The notes: generated by a model from the letters alone, not told the origin. 64,000 nucleotides of DNA from Rhodospirillaceae bacterium (GCA_002722095.1 PBKG01000012.1:19512-83511); one strand, 5' to 3'; counted from the stretch's first letter, positions 48,294-59,155 are shown. Numbers and translations: made by a program.

Positions 48294-49411
48294 GCCACGC
48301 CCCCCGGTCGGTTGCGGGTTAACGCCAGCGCCATTCCCATGCCGAGTGCTAACGCGAAGAGTGAAGAGCCACCATAAGAAACGAACGGCAGTGTCATGCC
48401 TTTGGTCGGCAGGAGATTGACCGTTGATCCCATATTGATAAGCGCCTGGACGCCGAACTGGACCAAGAGCCCTGCGGCGGCAAGGACGATGAAGAGATCA
48501 GTTTCCCGCATCAGCCGGAAAAACCCCCGCAGCACGACGAATGCGAAAGCAAGCACCAATACAAGGCAGGCGATGAGGCCAAACTCCTCGCCGGCGACGG
48601 CGAAGATAAAATCCGCATGGGCGTCCGGTAACCGTGTTTTAACCAAGCCCTCGCCGGGTCCGGTTCCGAACAGGCCGCCATTGGTGAACGCCTCCATTGC
48701 CTTGTCGATTTGATAGGTGTCGCCAGCTTTCGGATCGATAAACCGGTCGATACGGCTCGCCACGTGTGGGAAGGCAAAGTAAGCGCCGATCAGCGAAATC
48801 AGGCCCAAAAGTACCAACCCCACCACAAGCGCGACCGAAAGACCGGCCAGGAACCATTGCGAGAACCAGATTGCGGTAACGACGACCGCTTGGCCCAGGT
48901 CAGGCTGAGCCAGTAGCAGGCCTACCACCAAGGCGTAGGCGATGAATGCGAATTTCGCTCCGGGTACGTTTTCCCGAAGCCGGCCGGCGGCAAACATCCA
49001 GGCAGCGAAAATCGCAAAGCCCGGTTTGACGAATTCGGACGGCTGCAGCGAAAGGCCGGCGATATTGATCCAGCGCTTGGCGCCGTTGATTTCAGCACCG
49101 ATGATCGGCGTGCAGGCGAGTAGCATCATCGCACCGAAAAACGTTAGCAATCCGAAACGCCGCACCTGGACCGGCGTCAGTAGAGAAACGGCAATCATCA
49201 CCACTAGTGCCGGCATCAAATAAATCGCCTGGCGTTTGAGAAAATAGGTCGAGTCCAACTGGAGGCGCTCGGCGACCGCCGGACTCGCGGAGGCCGCGAG
49301 TAGCAGGCCAAATGCCGCCAGAGCGATGATTGCCATTAGCGACCAGCGGTCGACGGTCCACCACCAACGGCCGAGAACGGAAGTGTCGCTGCGTGCGAAG
49401 GCGGGCATCAT
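48290..49411 (-). CDS. ftsW: SEDS peptidoglycan polymerase FtsW
   Basis: A 373-residue membrane protein with about ten hydrophobic segments. SEDS motifs are clear: NGAKRWINIAGLSLQPSEFVKPGF, LLAQPDLGQAVVVTAIW (catalytic Asp), LPDAHADFIFAVAGEEFG and MTLPFVSYGGSSL near the end. With FtsI it polymerises septal glycan from lipid II. Two ATGs begin the frame; the first overlaps the murD stop. Confidence 0.95.
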   Translation of the reverse strand: MMPAFARSDTSVLGRWWWTVDRWSLMAIIALAAFGLLLAASASPAVAERLQLDSTYFLKRQAIYLMPALVVMIAVSLLTPVQVRRFGLLTFFGAMMLLACTPIIGAEINGAKRWINIAGLSLQPSEFVKPGFAIFAAWMFAAGRLRENVPGAKFAFIAYALVVGLLLAQPDLGQAVVVTAIWFSQWFLAGLSVALVVGLVLLGLISLIGAYFAFPHVASRIDRFIDPKAGDTYQIDKAMEAFTNGGLFGTGPGEGLVKTRLPDAHADFIFAVAGEEFGLIACLVLVLAFAFVVLRGFFRLMRETDLFIVLAAAGLLVQFGVQALINMGSTVNLLPTKGMTLPFVSYGGSSLFALALGMGMALALTRNRPGGVA

Positions 49412-50838
49412 GCAGCTTCCTCCGTTTCTCCGTCCCAGAATACGTCCCGCGCACTGCCAGGCAGGGCAGCCGCGAGGCGGCAGAATTCGGCGCCGCGGGC
49501 TTCGAAGCTTGGATACTGATCCCAGGACGCGCAGGCCGGCGACAGCAACACAACTGCACCGTCTCGGCGTTCACGCTGGGCCAGCTGATGGGCTTTTTCG
49601 AGCGCGTTCGCGAGCGTGCCGCATCGGGTCGTCGGTAGATTGCCTTCGAGTGCCTCGGCAAAATCGGCTTCCGCCTCGCCGATCAGGAAGGCATGACGGA
49701 TAGGTGCCAGACCGTCCATTAAATCATCGAGACCACCTTCTTTGGCGAGGCCGCCGGCGATCCAATAGATGGTACGATAACTGCCAAGCGCGCGAGCGGC
49801 GGCATCTGCGTTGGTAGCCTTGCTATCGTTGACGTAGCGCACGCCGTCGATGATTGCCGCCAACTGTTGGCGATGGGCGAGCCCGGGGAAACTGGTAATT
49901 CCATCTGCAATATCTTCGGGTGCAAGTCCTGCCATCAGACAGGCTGCTGCAGCCGCGGCGGCATTTTGTGCATTGTGATCGCCGGGAAGGGTTTCCGCGC
50001 CGTCGAGCGAAACGATCGGGAGTTTTGCACGGTCGCGGTCATCATAGAGCACTCGGTCAATAGAAAAGACCCCGCCCCGCGCGCTCTGATGCCCCGAAAT
50101 AGGAATGGCCGGTTGATTGCCGTTAGCCGCAAGGCTGCCGAAAATTTCTGTGCTGTTGGGCTCGTCGATGCCGACCACCGCCGCGTCATCGGACGTCTGA
50201 TTTTGGAAAATCCGCTGCTTCGCCGCGATATAGCCTTTCATGCCCCCGTGGCGGTCGAGGTGATCGGCACTAATGTTAAGGAGCACCGATACCGACGCGT
50301 GAAGGGAAGGTGTCAGCTCCAATTGATAGGAAGACAGCTCTAAAACATAAATTCCATTTGTATCCAGCGCAGGGAAGTCGAGTACCGGCGTGCCGAGGTT
50401 TCCGCCGACGGCGGTCGTATAGCCAGCGCTTTTGAGGATATGGCCGATCAGAGCGGTCGTGGTCGACTTGCCGTTGGTGCCGGTGATCGCGATGAAGCGC
50501 GCTGCCCGATTGGCCCGCACCAATAGTTCCACATCACCGATTATTTTCGTGCCGGCTTTTTTTGCGGCCGCGGCGGCTGGGTGTGGCTCGGGGTGGGTAT
50601 GCGGGATGCCGGGGCTCAAAACAAGAAATTCGGTTTCAGCCCAATCTTTGGCATTTTGGCCGGCAAGATCGACGACCGGGATTCCGCTTGTAACCGCCGC
50701 TTCGCGGGCGGCTTCGGAATCATCCCATGCGCGGACGTCGGCACCGGCGTCGCACAATGCGCGTGCTGTTGTAAGGCCGGATTTACCGAGCCCCATCACC
50801 GCGATGGTTTTGTCTTTATGTGCCGATAGGTCGATCAT
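49408..50838 (-). CDS. murD: UDP-N-acetylmuramoylalanine-D-glutamate ligase MurD
   Basis: A 476-residue Mur ligase. TIAVMGLGKSGLTTARAL begins the substrate domain, ITGTNGKSTTTALIGHIL is the ATP loop, and YVNDSKATNADAAARAL carries the conserved Lys-Ala-Thr-Asn of MurD. It adds D-Glu. ATG 50838 with AAGG upstream is preferred to TTG 50850. It lies 19 bp after the mraY stop. Confidence 0.96.
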   Translation of the reverse strand: MIDLSAHKDKTIAVMGLGKSGLTTARALCDAGADVRAWDDSEAAREAAVTSGIPVVDLAGQNAKDWAETEFLVLSPGIPHTHPEPHPAAAAAKKAGTKIIGDVELLVRANRAARFIAITGTNGKSTTTALIGHILKSAGYTTAVGGNLGTPVLDFPALDTNGIYVLELSSYQLELTPSLHASVSVLLNISADHLDRHGGMKGYIAAKQRIFQNQTSDDAAVVGIDEPNSTEIFGSLAANGNQPAIPISGHQSARGGVFSIDRVLYDDRDRAKLPIVSLDGAETLPGDHNAQNAAAAAAACLMAGLAPEDIADGITSFPGLAHRQQLAAIIDGVRYVNDSKATNADAAARALGSYRTIYWIAGGLAKEGGLDDLMDGLAPIRHAFLIGEAEADFAEALEGNLPTTRCGTLANALEKAHQLAQRERRDGAVVLLSPACASWDQYPSFEARGAEFCRLAAALPGSARDVFWDGETEEAA

Positions 50839-50857
50839 TACCTTATGCAAAATCCCG

Positions 50858-51943
50858 TCAGCGTAGTTTCAAGGTCGACAGGCCGATCAGCGCCAGAATC
50901 ATGGCGATGATCCAAAACCGAATGACGATGGTCGGTTCGGCCCATCCCTTTTTCTCGAAATGATGATGCAGCGGCGCCATGGCGAAGACGCGTTTGCCGG
51001 TCAGCTTGAATGAGGCGACCTGGACGATGACCGAGACCGTCTCCAACACGAAGAGGCCGCCAATGATTACCAGTACTAATTCGTGTTTGGTGACGACGCT
51101 GAGAGCGCCGAGGGCGCCACCGACAGCGAGCGATCCTGTATCGCCCATGAACACCATCGCTGGTGGGGCGTTGTACCAAAGGAAACCAAGACTGGCCCCC
51201 ACCAGCGCGCCGCAGAAAACCGACAGCTCGCCGGAGCCGGGGAGGTGGTGGATTTGCAGGTAGCCCGAATAGACCGCGTGGCCCACGAGATAGGAAATGG
51301 CGCCAAAACAAGCGGCGGCGATCATCACAGGCACGATTGCGAGCCCGTCGAGGCCGTCGGTCAGATTTACCGCGTTCGACGCACCGACCATTACGAATAC
51401 TGCAAAGGGGATGAAGAACCAGCCGAGGTCGACAAGGACATTCTTGAAGAAAGGTATAGTCAGTCCGTCATCCAATGGCGCGCGCGTGATCGACGCGATC
51501 CAATAGGCCACAAGCGCGGCGATTATGATTTCGAATACCAGTTTGGTTCGGCCTTTCAGGCCTTTCGATCCTTGGCCGGTAAGCTTCAAATAATCATCGG
51601 CGAACCCGACTGCACCGAAACCGATGGTGACCAGCAATACACACCAGACATAGCCGTTTCCGAGGTCGGCCCAGAGTAATGTGCTCAGCGAAATCGCCAA
51701 CAGGATCAAGAATCCGCCCATCGTCGGAGTGCCGGCTTTCTTTAGATGACCTTCGGGGACGTCTTCGCGCACGTTCGAAGCGCCGACCTGTTGGCTCTTG
51801 AGCCAATTGATAATGGCTGGGCCGAAGATGAAGCTGATGATCAGCGCGGTCATGATCGCGCCGCCGGTCCTGAAGGTCAGGTACCGGAACAGATTCAACG
51901 GACCGAATTCATCGGCCAAGGGGGCGAGCAGGTTATAGAGCAA
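50858..51943 (-). CDS. mraY: Phospho-MurNAc-pentapeptide transferase MraY
   Basis: A 361-residue membrane enzyme with about ten helices; the family length is 360. [28 protein letters not shown] is the standard N terminus, so the start must be TTG 51943, with GGGAGG upstream; no ATG exists there. Catalytic segments are FADDYLKL (Asp pair), [26 protein letters not shown] and [11 protein letters not shown]. It makes lipid I on undecaprenyl phosphate. Confidence 0.95.
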   Translation of the reverse strand: MLYNLLAPLADEFGPLNLFRYLTFRTGGAIMTALIISFIFGPAIINWLKSQQVGASNVREDVPEGHLKKAGTPTMGGFLILLAISLSTLLWADLGNGYVWCVLLVTIGFGAVGFADDYLKLTGQGSKGLKGRTKLVFEIIIAALVAYWIASITRAPLDDGLTIPFFKNVLVDLGWFFIPFAVFVMVGASNAVNLTDGLDGLAIVPVMIAAACFGAISYLVGHAVYSGYLQIHHLPGSGELSVFCGALVGASLGFLWYNAPPAMVFMGDTGSLAVGGALGALSVVTKHELVLVIIGGLFVLETVSVIVQVASFKLTGKRVFAMAPLHHHFEKKGWAEPTIVIRFWIIAMILALIGLSTLKLR

Positions 51944-51962
51944 TGTTTCTCGTTTCCTCCCT

Positions 51963-53366
51963 TTATTTCCCGTCAAGCGCTCTCAGCGCATCGGCGATTG
52001 GTCCCATGCGGCTGCCGAGCGAGCCCTTGACGGTAACGATGTCGCCGGCGCGTACGGTTTCGATAACTTTCGGCAAAACCTCGTCACTGGCTTCGCCATG
52101 GCTAGCGGTGATCGATTCCGGCAAGGCGGATGCGAGGTTGGCCATGTGCGTGCCTGCGGTGAACACGATATCGACGCCCGCTGAGGTGAGTTCCGGGGCG
52201 AGTTCCGAATGGATCGTGTCGGAATTCTCGCCGAGTTCGAGCATGTCGCCGAGGACCGCAATGCGTCGGCCGTCTTTGCCCGGGATCGAGTTCGCCAATA
52301 CTTGCAGGGCCGCCCGCATGGAAGCGGGACTGGCGTTGTAGCTTTCATCAATGAGCGTGAAGTCTCCGCCATCGACCGAGATCGTGCGGCGTTCGCCCCG
52401 TCCCTTCATCGGCGCGAGGTTAGCGAGGCCATCGGTCGCTTTGGCGATATCGCCGCCAGCAGCCTTGATGCCGGCCAATACTGCGAGACTATTGAGGACC
52501 CAATGTCGCCCCGGGGCGCCGAGGCGATAGTGAATTTGCTCACCGCAGATATCTGCTTCGATGTCGCTGAAAGCATCCTGCAGTTCACAATCGATCAGTC
52601 GGGCATCGGCCGATGGGTCGCTCCCGAAGCTTATGATTTTGCTCAATTCCCGCGTTTCCGCGTGGCCGATCAGACGATCAAAATAGGCGTTGTCGCGATT
52701 GAGAATGGCAACGCCATCGGGATTCATACCATCGAAAATTTCCGCCTTCGCATCGGCAATTCCTTCGACGCTATCGAAGAACTCCGTATGCACCGGTTCG
52801 ACGGTCGTAATGATTGCGATATCGGGCTGCAGTATCTTCGAGAGCGCACTGATTTCGCCGGCATGGTTCATGCCGAGTTCGAAAATGCCATAGACGGTGG
52901 CCGCCGGCATGCGGGCCAAGCTAAGCGGCAACCCCCATTGATTGTTTAGGTTACCTTCCGTGGCCGTCGTCGGCGCTTGTTCTGCAAGACAGTGGCGAAG
53001 CGCCTCTTTGGTGCCGGTCTTGCCGACACTTCCGGTGACGCCGATGATGCAGGCATTCTCGCCGATACGTTTTCTTGCACCATGACCAAGTGCGGCAAGT
53101 CCCGCATCCGTATTCTCGACTAGTAAAAGCGGCGCATCGTCCGGCCAGTCCGTGCGCCGTTCCGAGACCATTGCTGCGGCAGCCCCGGCAGCCAAAGCCG
53201 TTGCAACATAATCGTGGCCGTCCGAATTCGGGCCCTTGATGGCGACGAACAGATCTTCGGTTTTGACAGTCCGGCTATCGATCGAAACACCTTGCGCCGA
53301 CCAGACGCCGTGCGCCGTGCCGCCGCTTGCGGCGGACGCATCTTCATGGGTCCAGAGCGGGCTCAC
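51963..53366 (-). CDS. murF: UDP-MurNAc-tripeptide-D-alanyl-D-alanine ligase MurF
   Basis: A 467-residue Mur ligase. [18 protein letters not shown] opens the substrate domain, [18 protein letters not shown] is the ATP loop, [25 protein letters not shown] and [16 protein letters not shown] are MurF-specific. It adds D-Ala-D-Ala made by Ddl. The start is GTG 53366 overlapping the murE stop. The GTGA overlap indicates coupled translation. Confidence 0.96.
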   Translation of the reverse strand: MSPLWTHEDASAASGGTAHGVWSAQGVSIDSRTVKTEDLFVAIKGPNSDGHDYVATALAAGAAAAMVSERRTDWPDDAPLLLVENTDAGLAALGHGARKRIGENACIIGVTGSVGKTGTKEALRHCLAEQAPTTATEGNLNNQWGLPLSLARMPAATVYGIFELGMNHAGEISALSKILQPDIAIITTVEPVHTEFFDSVEGIADAKAEIFDGMNPDGVAILNRDNAYFDRLIGHAETRELSKIISFGSDPSADARLIDCELQDAFSDIEADICGEQIHYRLGAPGRHWVLNSLAVLAGIKAAGGDIAKATDGLANLAPMKGRGERRTISVDGGDFTLIDESYNASPASMRAALQVLANSIPGKDGRRIAVLGDMLELGENSDTIHSELAPELTSAGVDIVFTAGTHMANLASALPESITASHGEASDEVLPKVIETVRAGDIVTVKGSLGSRMGPIADALRALDGK

Positions 53367-54823
53367 CGAGCACCTTCCAACGCGGCGTGCGCGACGTCGT
53401 AATCGTCGAACGGCAAAACCTCGTCGCCAACGATTTGCCCGGTCTCGTGACCTTTACCCGCAATAAGCAGCCCATCACCGGAGCTCAGACGGCTCACGGT
53501 ACTTTCGATCGCTTCACGCCGGTCGCCGATTTCCTCGGCATCGTCGCAAGCCGCTAGAATTTCGCTGCGGATCAATTGAGGATCCTCGCTCCTCGGGTTG
53601 TCGTCCGTGACAACGACATGGTCCGCAAGCTGACACGCGATTGTGCCCATTTGAGGGCGTTTGCCCGTGTCCCGGTCACCGCCACACCCAAAAATCACCA
53701 CAAGTTTGTTCGTAATGTGGGGGCGTAGGGCTTGGAGCGCCGTTTGAAGTGCGTCCGGCGTGTGGGCGTAATCGATATAGACGGAGGCGGCATTGGCGGT
53801 CGTGCCCACGAGCTGCATCCGACCAGGTACGCCTGCAAGAGTCTCGAAGCCAGCCAGTGCATCGCCGATCGATGTGCCGGTGGCGTGCAGCAATGCTGTA
53901 GCCGCCAACGCGTTTGCAATTTGAAAATCGCCGGGGAGGTTGAGGCGGGTCGAGTAACTTGTGCCGAAGGCGCGTGCGCGGAGGGTCCAACCTTCAGCGG
54001 TCAATTCTCTGTCCTCTAAACGGATGTCGCCCGTTTTGAAGCCATAAGTGATGAATTCTAGGTTTCGTTCTCCGGCGATCGCTTCGATCAATTCGGCTTC
54101 CGCTGTCTCCGCATTGGCGATAGCAACGCCGTCGTCCGCCAATAGATCCCGGAAGAGGCGTAGTTTGGCGTCCCGATAGGCCGCTTCGCTCGCGTGGTAG
54201 TCGAGATGGTCGCGGCTGAGATTGGTAAAGGCCGCAGCGCGGATATTGACGCCGTCGAGCCGATGCTGATCGAGCCCGTGGCTCGAGGCTTCGAGGGCGA
54301 GGCTATCGATGCCGTCGTTCGAGAGATCGGCCAACAAGCGGTGAAGTTCGACCGGGTCCGGCGTCGTCAATGTCCCGCCGGCACGTTTGCCTTTGCGGCT
54401 CATTCCTAATGTGCCGAGGCTCGCAGCATTTTTGCCGAGCCCGGTCCAGAGTTGTTCGGCGAAATGGGCAACAGACGTCTTGCCGTTGGTGCCGGTAACG
54501 GCGACCGTGGTTTCGGGTTGAACCTCGTAGAAATTCGCGGCCATTCGGGCAAGGGCCCGCCGCGGATTGGAATCGATTACAAGCGGAATGCCCGTGTGCT
54601 TGTCGTTGAGGCGAGTATCCGGTGGCGCCAATATCGCACTGGCGCCGGCGTCGATCGCGCCATCGATGAAGCGACGGCCATCGGTGGCCGTGCCTGGAAT
54701 GGCGGCAAAAAGATATCCTGGCCGGATAGCTCTGCTGTCCGCGCTAAGACCTTTGATATCGACATTTGTCCAGTCCTGCCTCAGTGTGTGCTTTCCTTCC
54801 TCAATGAGCTCTGAAAGACGCAA
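53363..54823 (-). CDS. murE: UDP-MurNAc-dipeptide-meso-diaminopimelate ligase MurE
   Basis: A 486-residue Mur ligase. SADSRAIRPGYLFAAIPG, the ATP loop VTGTNGKTSVAHFAEQL, LEASSHGLDQHRLDG and, near the end, TDDNPRSEDP; the DNPR motif selects meso-diaminopimelate, so the wall is of A1-gamma type. KGHETGQ is also present. The start is TTG 54823, giving the expected MRLSELI terminus and overlapping ftsI by 23 bp. Confidence 0.95.
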   Translation of the reverse strand: MRLSELIEEGKHTLRQDWTNVDIKGLSADSRAIRPGYLFAAIPGTATDGRRFIDGAIDAGASAILAPPDTRLNDKHTGIPLVIDSNPRRALARMAANFYEVQPETTVAVTGTNGKTSVAHFAEQLWTGLGKNAASLGTLGMSRKGKRAGGTLTTPDPVELHRLLADLSNDGIDSLALEASSHGLDQHRLDGVNIRAAAFTNLSRDHLDYHASEAAYRDAKLRLFRDLLADDGVAIANAETAEAELIEAIAGERNLEFITYGFKTGDIRLEDRELTAEGWTLRARAFGTSYSTRLNLPGDFQIANALAATALLHATGTSIGDALAGFETLAGVPGRMQLVGTTANAASVYIDYAHTPDALQTALQALRPHITNKLVVIFGCGGDRDTGKRPQMGTIACQLADHVVVTDDNPRSEDPQLIRSEILAACDDAEEIGDRREAIESTVSRLSSGDGLLIAGKGHETGQIVGDEVLPFDDYDVAHAALEGAR

Positions 54824-56567
54824 GCGTGCGTGCCTCCGGCTGTGGTTTGTAATTGCGCACCGCCAGCGCGCGCCGAATGGTCGGCGTGTCCTCGTCGACG
54901 GGCGCGATATTCAAAATCGGCGCGATTTGTTGGACGACACGGCTTACCACCGGTGCGGCGACCCAGCCGCCGGTTGCATGCCAATGGGTTTCGGCGGTTC
55001 CGGTCGGTTCATCCAGCATGGCGAAAACCGCATAGCGGGGTTCGGTCATCGGAAAAACGCCGACGAAAGACGAAATCAAAAGATCTTTATCGTAACCGCG
55101 GCTGGCTTTCTTTTCTGCCGTGCCTGTCTTGCCGCCGACCAAGTACCCCTTCGCGGCGGCGTTCTTGCCGGTACCATCGAGCACCGAAAGCCGCAGAAGG
55201 CGTTGCATTCTCTTCGAGGTCGATTTGCTGAAGACGCGACGGCCTTTAGCCGACGAATTCGATTTGATCAACGTAGGTTCAAAGAAGGTGCCGCCGTTGA
55301 CCGAAGCCGCAATTGCGGCGGTCAATTGAAGCGGGCTCACAGAAATCCCATGGCCGAACCCGATGGTGACGGTCTGTGTGCGTCTCCAGTTGCTGGGTAC
55401 GATCGGCAGGCCGATCTCGGGCAATTCAACCGCGGCCGGGGTCAACAGACCGAGCTTCTTGAAATAGGTTTGTTGCGTGGTCGCGCCAATATCGAGAGCC
55501 ATTCGCCCGGCACCGATATTCGACGAATAAATGAAAATTTCCGGCACCGAAAGCCAGCGCTTCTTGCCGTAATGATCCCGGATCGTGAAGCCGGAAATTC
55601 TGATTGGCTTGCTCGCGTCATAGCCGTCGCGGAAGGAGACGATACCTTCGTTGAGTGCGATCGCGGCGGTAAGAATTTTGAAAGTCGAACCCAATTCGTA
55701 GACACCGAGGCTGGCTTTATTGAAGCGCCGGTCTGAAGGCGTCTTATTAGGAGCGTTGGGGTCGAAATCGGGGATCGACACCATCGACAGAATTTCGCCG
55801 TTGCGTACATCGAGCACGAGGCCTGCGGCGCCGGCCGCGCTATAGCGCAGCATCGCCGCAGCCAGTTCGGTGCGGAGCGCATGTTGGACGCGAAGGTCAA
55901 GGGTGAGTTTCAGGGTGGTGTTTTCGCCATGCAGGCGTCCGTCGAAAGTTTTTTCGATGCCCGCAATGCCGCGATTGTCCACATCCACATAGCCCAACGC
56001 ATGGGCCATCAAAGCACCATGGGGATAAAGCCGTTTGTGTTCGCGGCGGAAGTCCAAGCCGGGAATGCCAAGCTGGTGTACCGACTGCTGCTGACGCGGG
56101 CTGAGATGACGTTTGATCCAGACGAAGCGGCGCTTGCGCTCGAGCAGGGTCTGGACTTTTTTGGCTTCGAGGCCGGGAAGCGTACGAGCTATTTGAGCCG
56201 CAGATTTAGCGGGCTCGAGAATGTTCAAAGGATCCGCATAGAGAGAAGCCGTCGACAGGTCTGTCGCCAGCACATTGCCGTTACGATCGACAATATCGGC
56301 GCGTGCCATGCCAGCTTCAATCTGTGTGCTATGTTTTTTTGCCGTCTTCTGCGCACCATCCAGCATCGCCAGTTCGACGAGTTTGCCGCCGATGGCTGCG
56401 AAGGTGAGGCCGGCGACGGTCGCACTTATTAATAGACGCGTGCGACCAATTTCGATCGCGGCCTGGAATGGCCGGTAACTGTCGTTGATGCTCTTTGCGG
56501 CGGCGGGTTTGTTAATCTCGCCTGAGCGGATGAACGGGTACCCCTTACGCTTTTTAGTGCTCTGCAT
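54801..56567 (-). CDS. ftsI: Septal transpeptidase FtsI (PBP3)
   Basis: A 588-residue class B penicillin-binding protein: an N-terminal membrane helix (about 44-66, LLISATVAGLTFAAIGGKLVE), a pedestal domain (RADIVDRNGNVLATDL) and a transpeptidase domain with nucleophile SxxK as GSTFK, SxN as YSSNIG and KTG as VGGKTGTAEKK. It cross-links septal peptidoglycan with FtsW. The start lies 14 bp inside the ftsL-like gene. Confidence 0.95.
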   Translation of the reverse strand: MQSTKKRKGYPFIRSGEINKPAAAKSINDSYRPFQAAIEIGRTRLLISATVAGLTFAAIGGKLVELAMLDGAQKTAKKHSTQIEAGMARADIVDRNGNVLATDLSTASLYADPLNILEPAKSAAQIARTLPGLEAKKVQTLLERKRRFVWIKRHLSPRQQQSVHQLGIPGLDFRREHKRLYPHGALMAHALGYVDVDNRGIAGIEKTFDGRLHGENTTLKLTLDLRVQHALRTELAAAMLRYSAAGAAGLVLDVRNGEILSMVSIPDFDPNAPNKTPSDRRFNKASLGVYELGSTFKILTAAIALNEGIVSFRDGYDASKPIRISGFTIRDHYGKKRWLSVPEIFIYSSNIGAGRMALDIGATTQQTYFKKLGLLTPAAVELPEIGLPIVPSNWRRTQTVTIGFGHGISVSPLQLTAAIAASVNGGTFFEPTLIKSNSSAKGRRVFSKSTSKRMQRLLRLSVLDGTGKNAAAKGYLVGGKTGTAEKKASRGYDKDLLISSFVGVFPMTEPRYAVFAMLDEPTGTAETHWHATGGWVAAPVVSRVVQQIAPILNIAPVDEDTPTIRRALAVRNYKPQPEARTLASFRAH

Positions 56568-56931
56568 AGCGTTGCCTTTCTGGCTTTTTTAAACGGTGCT
56601 CTTTATTCGCAATGTGCGCCGCTTTGGAGGCGGCAGCCGCATCGGCGCCAGTGGTCTTTTCTGACAACTGGTCGATACGGGTAATCTGGTTAGTTTTTGG
56701 CGGCGTCCATCCGGGCAAATATTTTTTTGTCAACTCGGACAGACGGTCGGGACGATTGAGATAGCTCCACTCCGCCTTCAGGTGATGAATCTCGTCGCGT
56801 TCTTTTTCGGTAAGCTGGTTAACTTCACGAAGCTCCGCCTCGAGGCGCTCGACTTCGAACGTAATGTGAAACATCGCATAGCCGGTCATAGCGGCGAGAG
56901 TGAGCCAAACGGTGAGGCTTAGGGCTTTCAT
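56554..56931 (-). CDS. ftsL: Cell division protein FtsL-like
   Basis: A 125-residue bitopic protein: short N terminus, one transmembrane helix (5-24), then a leucine-zipper coiled coil (VERLEAELREVNQLTEKERDEIHHLKAEWSYLNRPDRL). The YLNRPDRLSELTKKYL ending of the coil is the FtsL signature. Sequence similarity in this family is low, so position between rsmH and ftsI is part of the call. ATG 56931 overlaps rsmH by ATGA. Confidence 0.9.
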   Translation of the reverse strand: MKALSLTVWLTLAAMTGYAMFHITFEVERLEAELREVNQLTEKERDEIHHLKAEWSYLNRPDRLSELTKKYLPGWTPPKTNQITRIDQLSEKTTGADAAAASKAAHIANKEHRLKKPERQRYAEH

Positions 56932-57896
56932 GCGATTGCTCCAGGTTGGGCATATGAAGGTTGAGCGGGCCAAGCGGCAGCGTCCGTGCGCTGGGCTGAC
57001 CGCAGCCGCGCCGAACGGGCGCGGGTATTAGCGGTGGTTTCGGCGGCGCTCGGCTTAAGCGGCCGGCGGCGGCTTTGGGTAAAGCTAACTGCGTGTTTGG
57101 CTTCCGCGGGCGGCAGGTGTCGCGACGTCGCGACGCCATAGCCCGTGCGTGAATCGAAGAAGCGTTTTACGCGGCGATCTTCGAGAGAGTGAAAGGCAAC
57201 GACAACGAGCCGGCCACCGGGAACGAGAAGACGTTCGGCCGCATCCAGTGCACGGTCGAGTTCGCCGAGTTCGTCATTCACGTAAAGGCGGAGTGCCATA
57301 AAGGTACGGGTGGCAGGATCGAGCCCGTCTTTTGCCTTTGGCACCACGCCGCGCACGATTCCGGCGAGTTGCGCCGTGCTTTCTATCGGGCCTTCGGCTC
57401 GTGCTGCGACAATGGCTTTGGCGATACGGCGCGCAAGGCGCTCTTCACCCAAGGTGCGGATTATTTCCGCAAGCCGCTCTTCTTCCGCATCGTTGATGAA
57501 GTCGGCGGCAGTCGGTCCATCAAGTGCCATCCGCATATCCAACGGACCATCGTGGCGGAATGAAAATCCCCGCTCCGCGTTGTCGAGCTGTGGCGAGGAC
57601 ACGCCGAGATCCATGACGATCCCATCCAATCGCGTAACCCCGTGTTGGGCGAGCAGCGCTTCCATATTGCCGAAACTGCCTTGGAGGATGGTCAGGCTCG
57701 GCAACTTTAGAGTCTCGGCACGTGCGATGGCGTCCGGATCGCGGTCGATGGCCCAGAGCACGCAATCGGCGTGGGTAAGTATGGCTTCGGCGTATCCGCC
57801 GGCACCGAAAGTAGCATCGAGATATGTTTCGCCATCGGTGGGTGCCAACGCGTCGAGCATCTCTTCAAGCATCACTGGAATATGATGAGCCGTCAT
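56928..57896 (-). CDS. rsmH: 16S rRNA (cytosine-1402-N4) methyltransferase RsmH
   Basis: A 322-residue SAM methyltransferase (MraW). HIPVMLEEMLDAL begins the protein; YLDATFGAGGYAEAIL is the SAM loop; VMDLGVSSPQLDNAERGFSFRHDGPLDMRM is the diagnostic core; ALDAAERLLVPGGRLVVVAFHSLEDRRVKRFF ends the fold. It modifies C1402 in the ribosomal P site. ATG 57896 overlaps mraZ by ATGA. Confidence 0.96.
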   Translation of the reverse strand: MTAHHIPVMLEEMLDALAPTDGETYLDATFGAGGYAEAILTHADCVLWAIDRDPDAIARAETLKLPSLTILQGSFGNMEALLAQHGVTRLDGIVMDLGVSSPQLDNAERGFSFRHDGPLDMRMALDGPTAADFINDAEEERLAEIIRTLGEERLARRIAKAIVAARAEGPIESTAQLAGIVRGVVPKAKDGLDPATRTFMALRLYVNDELGELDRALDAAERLLVPGGRLVVVAFHSLEDRRVKRFFDSRTGYGVATSRHLPPAEAKHAVSFTQSRRRPLKPSAAETTANTRARSARLRSAQRTDAAAWPAQPSYAQPGAIA

Positions 57897-58366
57897 GCGC
57901 CGTCTCCGGTCGGGAACACTGCGAGCGACATGTCGCCATTGGCGGCACGAGATTCGATTGATGCTTTGTGTGGGCCGTATCGGTCCGGCGCCCAAATTTG
58001 GAAGGTGCGTCCTTGACCGACAAAGACTGCCTCTTCCGCGATTGAGGCGGTGTCCAGCAGGGTTTGCGGCAAAAGTACGCGGCCGGTATCGTCGAAGCTC
58101 AATTGCTTCGCTTCGGCGAATATCAGCAAGGCGAGATTTTTCTGCTCATCGGAAAAGCGGTCGTAGTTGCGGTCGAGGCTGTCTTGCAACTGTTCCAGTC
58201 GGGCTAGGGGCCAGACGTCGATCGCTTGTTTGTCGAGAGCGAAGGCCGGAAAAGCGGCGACGCCCATGGCAAGCGCCTCGCCAAGCGCGGAACGGAACGG
58301 GGCCGGGACCGATACCCGACCTTTCTTATCCACCCGGTTCGTCTGTTCTGAAATGAACAGCGCCAT
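57893..58366 (-). CDS. mraZ: Transcriptional regulator MraZ
   Basis: A 157-residue protein with two AbrB-like halves: TNRVDKKGRVSVPAPFRSAL at 9-28 and the second near 85 (KQLSFDDTGRVLLPQTLL). It forms a ring that binds TGGGN repeats and represses the dcw operon that it heads. ATG 58366 has GGAGG ten bases upstream; the frame extends further but without a site. Four such repeats lie about 70-100 bp upstream. Confidence 0.95.
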   Translation of the reverse strand: MALFISEQTNRVDKKGRVSVPAPFRSALGEALAMGVAAFPAFALDKQAIDVWPLARLEQLQDSLDRNYDRFSDEQKNLALLIFAEAKQLSFDDTGRVLLPQTLLDTASIAEEAVFVGQGRTFQIWAPDRYGPHKASIESRAANGDMSLAVFPTGDGA

Positions 58367-58724
58367 GATTCCTAGCCTCCAAATTTGCCCCGCCGAAAAG
58401 TGGCCACAAAGCAGGGCACCCATGCCTTCTGCATGGGATGCTATGGGATATCATGGGTTTTTATGGGAAGTCAACGATTCTAAAGTAAAAGTTCCGGTAA
58501 AAAATTGCTTTTTACTATATAGCTTGAATATACCAAATTTGGTGATTTCAAGCAATACAATCACTAACTATGGTGTGTTTGAGTTGATTTCAGCATTACA
58601 CGAATGACGTTATTGGCAAGTATTCACGTTTTGTTCTATTTTGGGATTGCAAATAAATATAGCAAATTCGAAAATTATTCACGAAAAGGCGGCTCCGGGA
58701 GCATTTTTGCGAATTAGGTAGAAA
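58367..58724. other. AT-rich intergenic region between rnpB and mraZ
   Basis: About 358 bp with clearly lower GC than the genes on either side. It holds the MraZ boxes and must hold the dcw promoter, and the 3' flank of rnpB. No coding frame is convincing. Confidence 0.5.
58434..58468. promoter_or_regulatory. MraZ-binding repeats (four TGGGN, 10-bp period)
   Basis: TGGGA, TGGGA, TGGGT and TGGGA begin at 58434, 58444, 58454 and 58464 on the plus strand, that is opposite to mraZ, with 5-bp spacers. This is the established MraZ operator pattern, in four copies. A possible -35 TTGACT lies at 58474-58469 on the minus strand, which would put the boxes over the promoter. Confidence 0.85.
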
Positions 58725-59099
<375 letters not shown>

Positions 59100-59155
59100 A
59101 CGATAAATATGCGCTTCCGGGCGGCTTTTTTCCAGCCTTAGCAAATTGATGATTT

